DNA of 64,000 bases, taken from NCBI RefSeq assembly GCF_030915445.1, contig NZ_CP133264.1, positions 4,683,208-4,747,207 of the forward strand, given 5' to 3'. Each line of letters begins with the position of its first letter. The stretch's first letter is position 1. The position numbers and the translations under genes are program-made. A model generated the notes under the pieces. It had not been told where the DNA came from. It searched no databases and saw only the letters and a program-made list of their open reading frames with translations. Positions 51,467 through 60,180 of this stretch are shown in pieces. The stretch comes from Clostridium sp. OS1-26. Its GTDB lineage: Bacteria > Bacillota > Clostridia > Clostridiales > Clostridiaceae.

Positions 51467-53234
51467 TTATTATCCCCCTTTGCTGCAATTTCAGAACTAT
51501 AAATACTTTAAATAGGTCTCCCTCTTTTTCTATATACATTTTACCGCCGTGCAGCTCTACAATGCTTTTTGAAATTGCAAGACCTAATCCAGAGCCTTCA
51601 ACCTCTGAATTTCTTGATTCGTCGCCTCTCTTAAAACGTTCAAATATTTCTTCAACATCAAAATTCATTTCATAGGCTGCTATATTTTTAAAGGATATAA
51701 TCACTTCATTAGCTTTATTTTCAATATTTATATATACTCTAGTATTTTCCATTGAATATTTTAAAGCATTATAAACAACATTTTCAATTACTCTTGATAT
51801 TTGTTTTCCATCTAGATTTAATACAACTTCACTTGCAAAGCTTTTTAATTTAAAATCAATATGTTTTTCTTCATAACAATTGGAGCACTCTCCCAGTACT
51901 TGATAAATTAAATCTACAATATCTACTTTTTCTTTATCTAGCTCCAACTTTCCGCTGTTAATTTTAGAAACTTCAAATAAATCATCAATAAGAACTTTTA
52001 ATTTTTTAGCCTTAGAATCTAGAATTTTAATATAGTCTTCTTTTTCCTCTTCTGTTGAATCCTCTCTTTTTAAAAGATCCACATAAGTTATTATTGATGT
52101 CAAAGGTGTTTTTAAATCATGGGATACATTTGATATTAATTCCGATTTTAGACGCTCATTTTTTACATGTTCCTCTAATGCCTTCTTATAACCTATTTTT
52201 ATTGAATTAATATTTTCCGCCAAATTAGAGAGATCTATATTACCTTTCGTATCTAGATATAAATCAAAATTGCCTTTAGCAATTTCTTTTGTACCCTTTG
52301 AGATTACTCTAAAATATTTTACATCCTTAATCAGTGTTAACAAACAACCTAAAATATAAGCTATATAGAGTATTATAAATCCAATGCATTTATAATAGCT
52401 CATATAATCTATCAAAAATGCAAATATAACCATTAGCATAATAGCTATAGAAGATAAGGTAATAGTCTTTTCACAAACTCCCCAGTTGTAATACAATTCC
52501 TTGGTTTTTAGTATTATAAAATACAAACGTGATTTTTTAAGTTCTCTTTTTGCACTTTCTTTTCCAACAGTTTTTACCCATTCTACCTTTCTTATAATAA
52601 ATACTGTAGTAACAATTAACCAAACAAAGACAAAGATAAGTTCTATTAGGGCTTTATAACTAGGTCCTAGCACAGTAGCCCATGTGTCTACTTTCGCATT
52701 AATTCCTGTTTTATCGTACCAGTAATATTCAGTAAAATTTTTTCCTGACTTCAGAAATTCTCTGCGATCTAAATCCTTCTCGATAATAGGCGCATAATTC
52801 ACTTCATTATCTGCTTTATAGTAATAGTATGAATTTTGTTTTATATATTCATTAAAGGGATCTTTTAAGTCTGCAACCTTATGAAGGTTTGTATATACTT
52901 TTCCATTTTTATTGTTTATTAGTGCAAACTTTACTTTGAAATCTTTAAAGTCCCTTTCTATATCACTTTGTTTAATTTCTCCATTTTTTAATTTTTCTAA
53001 GTAATCTGTAGTACAGTATAGCTTTTGACTTAATGGAAAAGAATCTTCCATTAAATGCTGTTTTAATACAGTTTCATTATTTGTTAATCTCATTAGCCCA
53101 TTATTTTCAATCAAATCTATACTAAATATTCCCGCCAAAATTGTTAAAATCACCATTATAATTATCTGTCTTAACAAACTTCCAATAAGAATACTTTTAA
53201 GATTTTTCAATTTATTTGTCAATTTTGTATCCAA
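51459..53234 (-). CDS. Sensor histidine kinase
   Basis: 591 residues. Membrane helices lie near 21-40, 196-216, 258-278 and 283-303, with an extracellular region from 41-195. The phosphoacceptor His372 is in VSHDLKTPLTS. The ATPase domain has the N box (VIENVVYNALKYS), and the G boxes near RNSEVEGSGLGLAISKSIVELHGGKM. It partners with the response regulator encoded just upstream (23-bp overlap). The signal is unknown; the large extracellular loop and four helices suggest a cell-envelope stimulus. Confidence 0.92.
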   Translation of the reverse strand: MDTKLTNKLKNLKSILIGSLLRQIIIMVILTILAGIFSIDLIENNGLMRLTNNETVLKQHLMEDSFPLSQKLYCTTDYLEKLKNGEIKQSDIERDFKDFKVKFALINNKNGKVYTNLHKVADLKDPFNEYIKQNSYYYYKADNEVNYAPIIEKDLDRREFLKSGKNFTEYYWYDKTGINAKVDTWATVLGPSYKALIELIFVFVWLIVTTVFIIRKVEWVKTVGKESAKRELKKSRLYFIILKTKELYYNWGVCEKTITLSSIAIMLMVIFAFLIDYMSYYKCIGFIILYIAYILGCLLTLIKDVKYFRVISKGTKEIAKGNFDLYLDTKGNIDLSNLAENINSIKIGYKKALEEHVKNERLKSELISNVSHDLKTPLTSIITYVDLLKREDSTEEEKEDYIKILDSKAKKLKVLIDDLFEVSKINSGKLELDKEKVDIVDLIYQVLGECSNCYEEKHIDFKLKSFASEVVLNLDGKQISRVIENVVYNALKYSMENTRVYINIENKANEVIISFKNIAAYEMNFDVEEIFERFKRGDESRNSEVEGSGLGLAISKSIVELHGGKMYIEKEGDLFKVFIVLKLQQRGIINE

Positions 53235-53919
53235 TACCCCACACCACCTTTATGTATTTTGGTTCTTTAGGATTTATTTCAAGCTTTTCTCTAATTCTCC
53301 TTATATGCACTGTCACAGTGTTTTCACTTTTATAAAAAGGTTCATTCCATGCGTTTTCATATATTTGTTTAATAGATAAAACTCTACCAGCATTTTCTGC
53401 AAATAGCAGTACTATCTTAAATTCTAAGGGAGTCAACTTGATTTCTTCTCCATCTACTTTTACAATATTAGAGGCTTTGTTTATGTTTAATCCTCTTATT
53501 TCTATTTCATCCTCATTTGGAGCTTGTAAGTCAACATTGGCATCCCCCAGTAGAAGAAATCTTCTAAGCTGTGATTTCACTCTAGCTACTAGCTCTAAGG
53601 GATTAAAAGGTTTAGTTATATAATCATCAGCGCCAATATTTAATCCTAATATTTTGTCTGCATCTTCACTTTTTGCTGACAGCATTATTACTGGTATGTT
53701 TTTGTTTTCTCTTATCTTTAAACAGGTTCTTATACCGTCGAGCTTAGGCATCATTATATCTAGTATTATTAGATGTATATTTTCCTTTTCCAATATATCC
53801 AATGCTTCCAACCCATCCCCTGCTTTAAGCACATCTATATCACTGCCTTTTAAATAAATTTCGATAGCATCTCTTATTTCTTTTTCATCATCTACTATTA
53901 ATACCTTTTGCTTATCCAT
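53212..53919 (-). CDS. Response regulator, OmpR/PhoB family
   Basis: 235 residues from the ATG at 53919 (TGGAGGACATT upstream). The receiver domain has DDEKEI, the phosphoacceptor Asp54 (LIILDIMMPKLDG) and Lys in LSAKSED. The C-terminal winged helix ends ENTVTVHIRRIREKLEINPKEPKYIKVVWGIGYKI. Its target genes cannot be deduced; the next gene in the operon is the cognate kinase and the third is the membrane-anchored HTH protein. An inserted linker LLLGDANVDLQAPNEDE joins the domains. Confidence 0.93.
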   Translation of the reverse strand: MDKQKVLIVDDEKEIRDAIEIYLKGSDIDVLKAGDGLEALDILEKENIHLIILDIMMPKLDGIRTCLKIRENKNIPVIMLSAKSEDADKILGLNIGADDYITKPFNPLELVARVKSQLRRFLLLGDANVDLQAPNEDEIEIRGLNINKASNIVKVDGEEIKLTPLEFKIVLLFAENAGRVLSIKQIYENAWNEPFYKSENTVTVHIRRIREKLEINPKEPKYIKVVWGIGYKIDK

Positions 53920-54091
53920 AATGTCCTCCATATTGAAAGTTTTTCTTTTTTCAGTATTCGTGTAAACATATACTTTTTCCTCCTTTTTTAACTTAAGGCA
54001 TCTGAAATCCTTCGATAAGCTTATCTATAGGTATAATTTTACAAGGTAAAAATTACGAAATAGTTTACAAAATTATTAAGAATTTCTTACA

Positions 54092-54123
54092 AATTAAAAG
54101 CCGCACTGTATTATCAGTGCGGC
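54092..54123 (-). terminator. Terminator after the EamA transporter gene
   Basis: GCCGCACTG pairs with CAGTGCGGC around a 6-nt loop; the minus strand continues TTTTAATTT. Confidence 0.85.
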
Positions 54124-54140
54124 ATCTATCTATAGATCGC

Positions 54141-55061
54141 TTATACACTCTCACTATCTGAAGATGTAGAGTAACTATTTATTTTAAATTTTTTAAAAAA
54201 GTTCAACTTTGTTTCCTCTATAATAATACCTATAAAAATAACTACGCTACCTACTATCATTCGAAGAGTCATTGTTTCATTTAAGAGAAATACAGCAAAA
54301 ATTCCTCCAAATGAAGATTCTAATGTAAATATAAGAGCAGTACTGGTAGAGGAAATATATTTCTGCGCAATGTTTTGCACTAAAAATGGTATAACAGTAG
54401 TTGCAATAATAAGATATGCTATGGACTTTGACATTTTTGGCGTCACATTTATTGTATAGGATTCAAATATTCCTGTTAGTATAACAAACAATAACGCTGT
54501 CACAGCAAACTGTATTATTGTTGAGATTATAGGATCAGAATCTTCCTTAAAATATTCTATAGCCATCATATGACATGCAAAAGATATTGAGCAAAAAATG
54601 GATATTACGTCCCCTTTGTTTATATTAAGTGATCCATCTAAGGTTAATAACCCAATACCTATTGTTGCTATAAAGGCACCAATAATCTCATAGTTGTCTG
54701 GAACTCTTTTATTTATAGCCCAAGCTAAAAAAGGAACTACTATTACATATGCGCCAACCAAAAAAGATTGTTTTGACGCAGTGGTATATATTATGCCTGT
54801 TATCAACGTAAAAAAGGCAATAAATAGAAACATTCCAATTATTAATCCTTGATATATATATTTTTTTCTTATATTTTTTAATCTTTTACAAAACATAAGA
54901 GCCAAAATAATCGTTGACCATACAAACCTCAAAGTCATTAATTGAAATGGCTTTATACTATTTAGGCTATCCTTTACAATTGCATAGCTCGTACCCCAAA
55001 ACATTGTCACAAAGGCTAGTGACAACGTAGAAACAACAGCTTTTTTATCATATTTTGACAT
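54141..55061 (-). CDS. EamA-family (DMT) exporter
   Basis: 306 residues with ten predicted helices in two EamA repeats (FVTMFWGTSYAIVKDSLNSIKPFQLMTLRFVWST and FALSI-like helices; second repeat STSTALIFTLESSFGGIFAVFLLNETMTLRMIVGSVVIFIGIIIEE). The family exports amino acids or metabolites, with no specific substrate legible. A large structured element (55103-55439) lies in the divergent gap to the subtilase gene. A good GGGTGAAGTGA site precedes the ATG. Confidence 0.88.
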   Translation of the reverse strand: MSKYDKKAVVSTLSLAFVTMFWGTSYAIVKDSLNSIKPFQLMTLRFVWSTIILALMFCKRLKNIRKKYIYQGLIIGMFLFIAFFTLITGIIYTTASKQSFLVGAYVIVVPFLAWAINKRVPDNYEIIGAFIATIGIGLLTLDGSLNINKGDVISIFCSISFACHMMAIEYFKEDSDPIISTIIQFAVTALLFVILTGIFESYTINVTPKMSKSIAYLIIATTVIPFLVQNIAQKYISSTSTALIFTLESSFGGIFAVFLLNETMTLRMIVGSVVIFIGIIIEETKLNFFKKFKINSYSTSSDSESV

Positions 55062-55102
55062 TCACTTCACCCGCTTTATAATTTATAGTAAAAATTGCAT
55101 GA

Positions 55103-55439
55103 TATAAACAGGATTCTTGGCTTCAGGTGGAGTTTTGTCTACGACCACTGGGCAATTTGCCCGTTAAATGCCATTTAGGCATTTAACCTCCATCTTAAGC
55201 TTAGAAGCCGTTATCCAGGGTCGTAGCGCCACTTATCCCCAACTTTAAGAAAAGCAGAGAACCCAAATCTTTGATTTGGTGTGAATCGCTTTCACAGAGT
55301 GCAAGCAGAGAACCCAAATGTTAAGCAGGCATCCAAAATCTATGGTTTTGAGATGATCGCTTTCACAGCGTGCTGATTTGGTGTGAATCGCTTTCACAGA
55401 GTGCGTTAGGGTATTAGTGGCGGTAGACATCGGATAAAT
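55103..55439 (+). repeat. Structured interspersed element, copy 2 (337 bp)
   Basis: It shares the left end TATAAACAGGATTCTTGG and right end GACATCGGATAAAT with copies 1 and 3. The 5' arm holds the 54-bp module (55134-55187) in the opposite orientation to copy 1. The central stem (GCGCCACTTATCCCCAAC with GTTAGGGTATTAGTGGCG) encloses two inner modules: GCAGAGAACCCAAAT...GATTTGGTGTGAATCGCTT-TCACAGAGTGC at 55254-55302, and a second copy from 55305 whose loop contains a further related module (GCAGGCATCCAAAAT...TTTTGAGATGATCGCTT-TCACAGCGTGC, 55325-55373). A 61-codon frame over the element is an artefact of the repeats. Confidence 0.88.
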
Positions 55440-55701
55440 CTCCTACTAAATTATAACTAATATTTTCTAATAGGGGAATACTTTTAGTAATAATTATCTA
55501 AGACTCAAAGGTCGAAACTGCTATAATTATGTTTCTAATTTTTTAAGTGTATAGTTAAAGCGAATATATAGTATTAATCCAATTGTTCGAATTATTTCTA
55601 AAACATCATTTTTGTCACAAAACTGTTACAATAATGTATTATAATTAAGAATAAATTCTATTAATATTTAAAAATAAGAATTAATTGGAGGGATATTATT
55701 T

Positions 55702-56928
55702 ATGAAGCCTACAAAAATTATAGTATTAGCAGCACTTTCCGTTTTAATAGTTGGGACAGAGTTCTTAACTTCAGAATCTAAAATAGTAACCAGCAATATT
55801 AGTAGTACAAGTAACAAAGAAATAGTACAAGCATTACATAATAAAGCAACCCCTAATTCAATCTATTCTAAAAATTATAAAGTAATACTCCCTGGATATA
55901 ATAGCAGGCAGCTACAAGACAAACAGACTAAAGGTAAAACCGTTAAGAGAATTCAATTACCTCAACCTGTAGGAATAGTTACTCCAATAGGTAAAACTCC
56001 TGTAAATAGAAATGCAACTGTTACCGACATAACCTTAAATACCGACACACCTGTAAATGATCCAGGCTATAAGTATGAGTGGGCAATTACAGCCACAGAA
56101 GCCAATAAGGCATGGACTTTAGTAAATCAGAAAAGACAAGTTAAGGTTGCTGTATTGGATACAGGAGTAGATTATACACATGTTGACCTAAAAAATAGAG
56201 TTCTAACAGATTTAGGATATAACTTTATTGATAATAGTAAAAATGTATTAGATGATAATGGCCATGGAACTCATATATCAGGAATTATTGCAGCAGAAGC
56301 TAATAATAAACAAGGCATAGTAGGTATAGCAGGAACACTAGACGTTAAAATTATACCAGTAAAGGTTTTAGATAAAAATGGAGAAGGTGACTCAGATAAA
56401 ATTGCTAAAGGAATTATATATGCAGCAGATAAAGGAGCAGATATTATAAATTTAAGCTTTGGCACTAAAGGTACCTGTGAAGAAATTGATAGTGCTATAA
56501 AGTATGCTAAGGAAAAGGGAGCATTTGTTGTAGTTGCTGCTGGAAATGATAACTCGAATGCTGATTTATATACACCAGCTGGAGATGAGCAAGATGCTTA
56601 TACAGTATCAGCAATAACTCGACAGTATAAAAAAGCTAATTTTTCTAACTATGGAAGTTCAATTGATATTGCTGCACCAGGAGTAAAAATTATAAGCACT
56701 GTACCAAATGGTTACGCAGCTTGGGATGGTACAAGTATGGCTGCTCCAGTAGTATCAGGGGTTGCTGCACTAGTTAAAGCAGAAAATCCAAACCTAACAC
56801 CAGATCAAATAGCTGAAATTTTAGATGATACTGCAACTGATATATTATCTAAAGGTAAAGACTTGCAATCTGGATATGGAATAGTCAATGCTTATAAAGC
56901 AGTACTCAAAGCAAAATCTGCTTCTTAA
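55702..56928 (+). CDS. Secreted subtilisin-family serine protease (S8)
   Basis: 408 residues. The N terminus (KIIVLAALSVLIVGTEFL) is a signal peptide or membrane anchor without a lipobox. A propeptide reaches to about residue 125. The catalytic triad is D153 (AVLDTG), H188 (NGHGTH) and S345 (GTSMAAP); VVVAAGNDNS carries the oxyanion Asn. No C-terminal extra domain is present. It probably degrades extracellular protein for amino acid supply, feeding the peptide uptake genes elsewhere in the window. TTGGAGGGATATTATTT precedes the ATG. Confidence 0.92.
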   Translation: MKPTKIIVLAALSVLIVGTEFLTSESKIVTSNISSTSNKEIVQALHNKATPNSIYSKNYKVILPGYNSRQLQDKQTKGKTVKRIQLPQPVGIVTPIGKTPVNRNATVTDITLNTDTPVNDPGYKYEWAITATEANKAWTLVNQKRQVKVAVLDTGVDYTHVDLKNRVLTDLGYNFIDNSKNVLDDNGHGTHISGIIAAEANNKQGIVGIAGTLDVKIIPVKVLDKNGEGDSDKIAKGIIYAADKGADIINLSFGTKGTCEEIDSAIKYAKEKGAFVVVAAGNDNSNADLYTPAGDEQDAYTVSAITRQYKKANFSNYGSSIDIAAPGVKIISTVPNGYAAWDGTSMAAPVVSGVAALVKAENPNLTPDQIAEILDDTATDILSKGKDLQSGYGIVNAYKAVLKAKSAS

Positions 56929-56962
56929 AAAACCATAGACTATAATTCTGCTATTTAATTAT

Positions 56963-57003
56963 TTTTAAGCCCCCACTTGCTTTAGCTAAGTAGGGGCTTA
57001 AAA
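56963..57003 (+). terminator. Terminator after the subtilase gene
   Basis: TTTTAAGCCCC and GGGGCTTAAAA pair around ACTT/AAGT inner bases. Confidence 0.85.
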
Positions 57004-57087
57004 GTATTCATTTTCTATTGGCTAAAAATATACTATTTTAATAGGATTTTAGATTCTATATCTTAATATCTAACTATTTAATAAAAA

Positions 57088-57576
57088 TTAAATAGTTAGA
57101 TATTTAATTTTATTTCCATTCTGATCTACTACTTTCTTCAAATCCTCAAAGGAAATCCAAACTGTTGCAGTATTATCATTAGGGTGAACACCTAACTTTG
57201 TTTTTCCTACTAAATCATTATCAAATACTACTTCTACAGAGCCTTCTTCATCATTTATTACTCCAAGTGGTGTTACTTCTCCTTTTTGAAGTTTCAAATA
57301 TTTATCAAGTCTTTCTGCTGATGCAAAACTAAGTCTTGTGCTTCCAAGCTGCTTTTGAATATCTTTTAAATCAGCTTTCTTGTCTTTATCTAAAACTACA
57401 AGGAAATGTCTTTTACCCTTTTCATCTCTAAGAAATAAATTCTTGCATACATCTCCCTGTTCAGTAATGCTTAAAGCATCCATCTCCTCTATTGTAAAAA
57501 CAGCAGGATGATTTACTACCTCATATTTAATATTTAACTCATTTAACTTTTCAAAAACTTTTTCTTGTGCGCTCAT
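57088..57576 (-). CDS. proX: Prolyl-tRNA editing protein (ProX/YbaK family)
   Basis: 162 residues, the free-standing INS-like editing domain. The N terminus VFEKLNELNIKYEVVNHPAVFTIEEMD and the core VVLDKDKKADLKDIQKQLGSTRLSFASAERLDKYLKLQKGEVTPLGVIND match the ProX/PrdX group that deacylates mischarged Ala-tRNA-Pro. The Lys of VVLDKDKKADL is the conserved active-site residue. It stands alone; the palindrome ATATCTAACTATTTAAT/ATTAAATAGTTAGATAT (57066-57103) overlaps its stop codon. Confidence 0.93.
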   Translation of the reverse strand: MSAQEKVFEKLNELNIKYEVVNHPAVFTIEEMDALSITEQGDVCKNLFLRDEKGKRHFLVVLDKDKKADLKDIQKQLGSTRLSFASAERLDKYLKLQKGEVTPLGVINDEEGSVEVVFDNDLVGKTKLGVHPNDNTATVWISFEDLKKVVDQNGNKIKYLTI

Positions 57577-57787
57577 TAATATTTACCTCCTAATTTAAAT
57601 TCACTCTTTAGTTTTTCCACTATTATCTAAAGATAACAAATCCTCTTCAACAATTCAATAATTTTATCTAAAAATCCTTATTAAATGATATAGTAGCAAA
57701 GCTTCTGTTTAACAAAGTCACAAAACATATCAATAAAAATATTCGACATTTCTGAAAAAAAACCTTCTTTATTATCCTTAATCATAA

Positions 57788-57812
57788 AAAAGACCGCCAT
57801 TGCTTTGGCGAT
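57788..57812 (-). terminator. Terminator downstream of element copy 3
   Basis: On the minus strand AGATCGCCAA pairs with TGGCGGTCT, followed by TTTTTTATG. Transcripts of the flavodoxin-like gene would therefore include element copy 3 in their 3' untranslated region. Confidence 0.7.
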
Positions 57813-57817
57813 CTCTT

Positions 57818-58004
57818 TATAAACAGGATTCTTGGCTTCAGGTGGAGTTTTAAACTCCATCTAAAGCTTAGAAGCCGTTATCCAGAGTTGTAGCGCCACT
57901 TATCCCCAACTTTAAGAAAAGCAGAGAACCCAAATCTTTGATTTGGTGTGAATCGCTTTCACAGAGTGCGTTGGGGTGTTAGTGGCGTTAGACATCGGAT
58001 AAAT
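57818..58004 (+). repeat. Structured interspersed element, copy 3 (187 bp)
   Basis: This is the shortest complete copy. Its 5' arm is GGCTTCAGGTGGAGTTT closed directly by AAACTCCATCTAAAG...GAAGCC, without the 54-bp module present in copies 1 and 2. The 3' stem is GCGCCACTTATCCCCAAC with GTTGGGGTGTTAGTGGCG, enclosing one inner module (57921-57969). Its right end touches the stop codon of the flavodoxin-like gene at 58005. Confidence 0.9.
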
Positions 58005-58637
58005 TTAACGAATAAAGTTTGTGAATACTTTACCTTCTTTTTCAGGTTCTTCAATTTTTCCTTTTCCATATTCAACCAATTTCATAAGCCAAGCCATATT
58101 TTTACCAAGGACTCTCATTATTTGTGTACCTTCTTCATCTTCTTTAGCTTCTCCTGGAGCTGTTCCATGTATTACATTCCAATAGTTTGAAGTTGGCATA
58201 AGCATTTCAGAATAATTAATGTAATTATTTAATTGTCCAAAAGTAGGAATACCTCCTGAACGTCTCACAGCAACAACTGCAGCTCCCACCTTATGTCTTA
58301 GCATAGATTGGTTTACAGTTGTAACATAAAAAGCTCTATCCAAGAATGATTTCATTGTTCCTCCTATAGCTGAATAATGAACTGGAGAGCCTAGTATTAT
58401 ACCATCTGCCTCTTTCATTTTTTGAATCCATTCATTCACTTCATCCTTAATCACGCATTTTTCGTCTTGATTTCTTACGCAGCCATTACAAGCAAGACAG
58501 CCTCTTATAGCCTTATTACCTACATGAATAATCTCAACTTCTATGCCTTCTTTTTCTAGTTCCTCAGCAACCATTTTTATTCCATGGAATGTATTCCCTT
58601 TCTCTTTAGGGCTTCCATTAAATGCAACTACTTTCAT
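58005..58637 (-). CDS. NADPH-dependent FMN reductase/flavodoxin-like iron-sulfur flavoprotein
   Basis: 210 residues. The flavin-phosphate loop is VAFNGSPKEKGNTFHGI; CLACNGCVRNQDEKC is a cysteine group found in iron-sulfur flavoproteins and related NAD(P)H reductases; GSPVHYSAIGGTMKSFLDR is the second FMN loop. It is transcribed divergently from an HxlR regulator (58942-59277), a common pairing for electrophile- or oxidant-responsive reductases. The stop codon abuts element copy 3. Confidence 0.88.
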   Translation of the reverse strand: MKVVAFNGSPKEKGNTFHGIKMVAEELEKEGIEVEIIHVGNKAIRGCLACNGCVRNQDEKCVIKDEVNEWIQKMKEADGIILGSPVHYSAIGGTMKSFLDRAFYVTTVNQSMLRHKVGAAVVAVRRSGGIPTFGQLNNYINYSEMLMPTSNYWNVIHGTAPGEAKEDEEGTQIMRVLGKNMAWLMKLVEYGKGKIEEPEKEGKVFTNFIR

Positions 58638-58765
58638 TTAGTTCATCTCTCCTTTATATATCTAGTGACAAGATTATAAAAATCCTTTCACTGACTTATT
58701 TTTACTTTAAATACCTTTATTGTTCCACACTAAATATAGTATATTTAACACAACTCTTTGCAACA

Positions 58766-58805
58766 AGTAGGCACTTTAAGGTTAGCTAACTTACTTTAAA
58801 GTAGG
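58766..58805. promoter_or_regulatory. Candidate HxlR operator
   Basis: The 12-bp palindrome TACTTTAAAGTA (58792-58803) follows GTAGGCACTTTAAGG, a partial second copy, in the divergent gap. HxlR/YodB-type regulators bind short palindromes in such gaps. Confidence 0.5.
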
Positions 58806-58941
58806 AATTGTGATTTATTCTATACCTTTAAAAATAAATCAATAAAATATTTTTCTGCACTGCTTATAAATTCTATTTTTAATTTTTCTTTTTTATATTA
58901 TAATCATGTATGAAATATATGTTAAAGTAGGTGATCTTATT

Positions 58942-59277
58942 TTGATAGAACATAAAGGCAAGTCATACATATGTGCTCTAGATTTGGGATTTGAAATAAT
59001 AAGAGGTAAATGGAAAGCTGTAATACTTTGTCACTTATCTGATGGTCCAAAGAGATTTCTGGAGTTACAAAGAATTACTTTTGGTGTAAGTCAAAAAGTA
59101 TTAAGCGAATCTCTAAAACAACTTGAAGTTGATGGAATAATAATTAAACATGTATACGCAGAAATACCTCCAAGAGTTGAATACTCATTAACCGAAAAAG
59201 GCCAGGAATTAGTTCCTGCATTGAAAATAATTGAAGAGTGGTCCAAAAATCACTTTTCTGATATATTGAGTAAATAA
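58942..59277 (+). CDS. HxlR-family transcriptional regulator
   Basis: 111 residues from a TTG at 58942, preferred because GTAGGTG lies 8 nt upstream and the translated N terminus (IEHKGKSYICALDLGFEIIRGKWKAVILCHL) then matches the family. The ATG at 58906 has no ribosome site. The winged helix is KRFLELQRITFGVSQKVLSESLKQLEVDGIIIKHVYAEIPPRVEYSLT. The single cysteine in SYICALDL corresponds to the redox-sensing N-terminal Cys of YodB/CatR/HypR proteins. It probably controls the divergent reductase gene. Confidence 0.85.
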   Translation: MIEHKGKSYICALDLGFEIIRGKWKAVILCHLSDGPKRFLELQRITFGVSQKVLSESLKQLEVDGIIIKHVYAEIPPRVEYSLTEKGQELVPALKIIEEWSKNHFSDILSK

Positions 59278-59390
59278 GAAAATAGTTCTAGATAATTACA
59301 TAATATTTCCTCAAAATGATTTAAGGAAGCACTATATAAATGCTTCCCTTAATTATAGACATCTAAAAAATAACGAGTCAACTTATGATT

Positions 59391-60125
59391 TTATGCTCTC
59401 TCGTACTTTGGTGGCAAGTTCCTCTTGTGCTTGTTATACTCATGCCTCAATCTAATTTTCTCATCTGTTTCTTTATCCCCACAGCTCCCATTTTCTATAT
59501 ATTCATTAATTTGTTTATATGAAAAGCCTAACTTCTCTTCATCAGATTTTCCACTCAACCCATCACTTGGAGTTTTATGAACCAATTCATAAGGTAAGCC
59601 TAAAAAGTCTCCCACTGCTACAACCTCTTCAGTAGTTAGGTCTCCTATAGGATTAAAGTCGAAAGCATTATCTCCCCATTTTGTTGTATATCCTACAAAG
59701 CCTTCTGACTTATTTCCGGTACCACATACCCTATAATTCATGCTAGTTCCAACTGCATACAAGGTAGTCATTCGGAGTCTCGGAGGAATATTGATTTTAG
59801 CGTCAATAGATAACTTTTCATCTGCAATCCCCTCTAATAATCCATTGTAGGCCTTTTCTATATTAACTATTTTATAATTAATTCCAAGAATATCTACAAT
59901 CTTTAAGCTATCAGATATATCCTTCTGCTCTCCATTTGGCATCAGAACACCAAATACTCTTTCTTTTCCTAAAGCTTCAGCTAATAATTTGGCTGTTACA
60001 GAACTATCCTTTCCACCGCTAATTCCAATGATAGCTCCTTTAGCACTAGGTTGATTCTTAAAGTATTCTCTAATCCAATTTATGATATTTTCACATTCCT
60101 TTTCTGCATTAAAATCTTTTCTCAT
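59391..60125 (-). CDS. nadE: NAD synthetase, ammonia-dependent
   Basis: 244 residues, the size of the NH3-using form without the N-terminal glutaminase domain. The PP-loop is IIGISGGKDSSVTAKLL; NYRVCGTGNKSEGFVGYTTKWGDNAFDFNPIGDLTTEEV binds the NaAD substrate. It converts nicotinic acid adenine dinucleotide to NAD. It closes the nrtR-prs-pncA-nadV-nadE operon. Confidence 0.93.
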   Translation of the reverse strand: MRKDFNAEKECENIINWIREYFKNQPSAKGAIIGISGGKDSSVTAKLLAEALGKERVFGVLMPNGEQKDISDSLKIVDILGINYKIVNIEKAYNGLLEGIADEKLSIDAKINIPPRLRMTTLYAVGTSMNYRVCGTGNKSEGFVGYTTKWGDNAFDFNPIGDLTTEEVVAVGDFLGLPYELVHKTPSDGLSGKSDEEKLGFSYKQINEYIENGSCGDKETDEKIRLRHEYNKHKRNLPPKYERA

Positions 60126-60180
60126 TTTTATACCTCCAATTAAAAGGAAAAATAATTTTCTATCTTATTCTAAAATGTTA

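Noticed and set aside
55245..55430. 61-codon minus-strand frame with repeated HSVKAIHTKS and WVLC segments
   Set aside because: It lies wholly inside element copy 2. The peptide repeats are the nested palindromic DNA modules, and the frame has no ribosome site.
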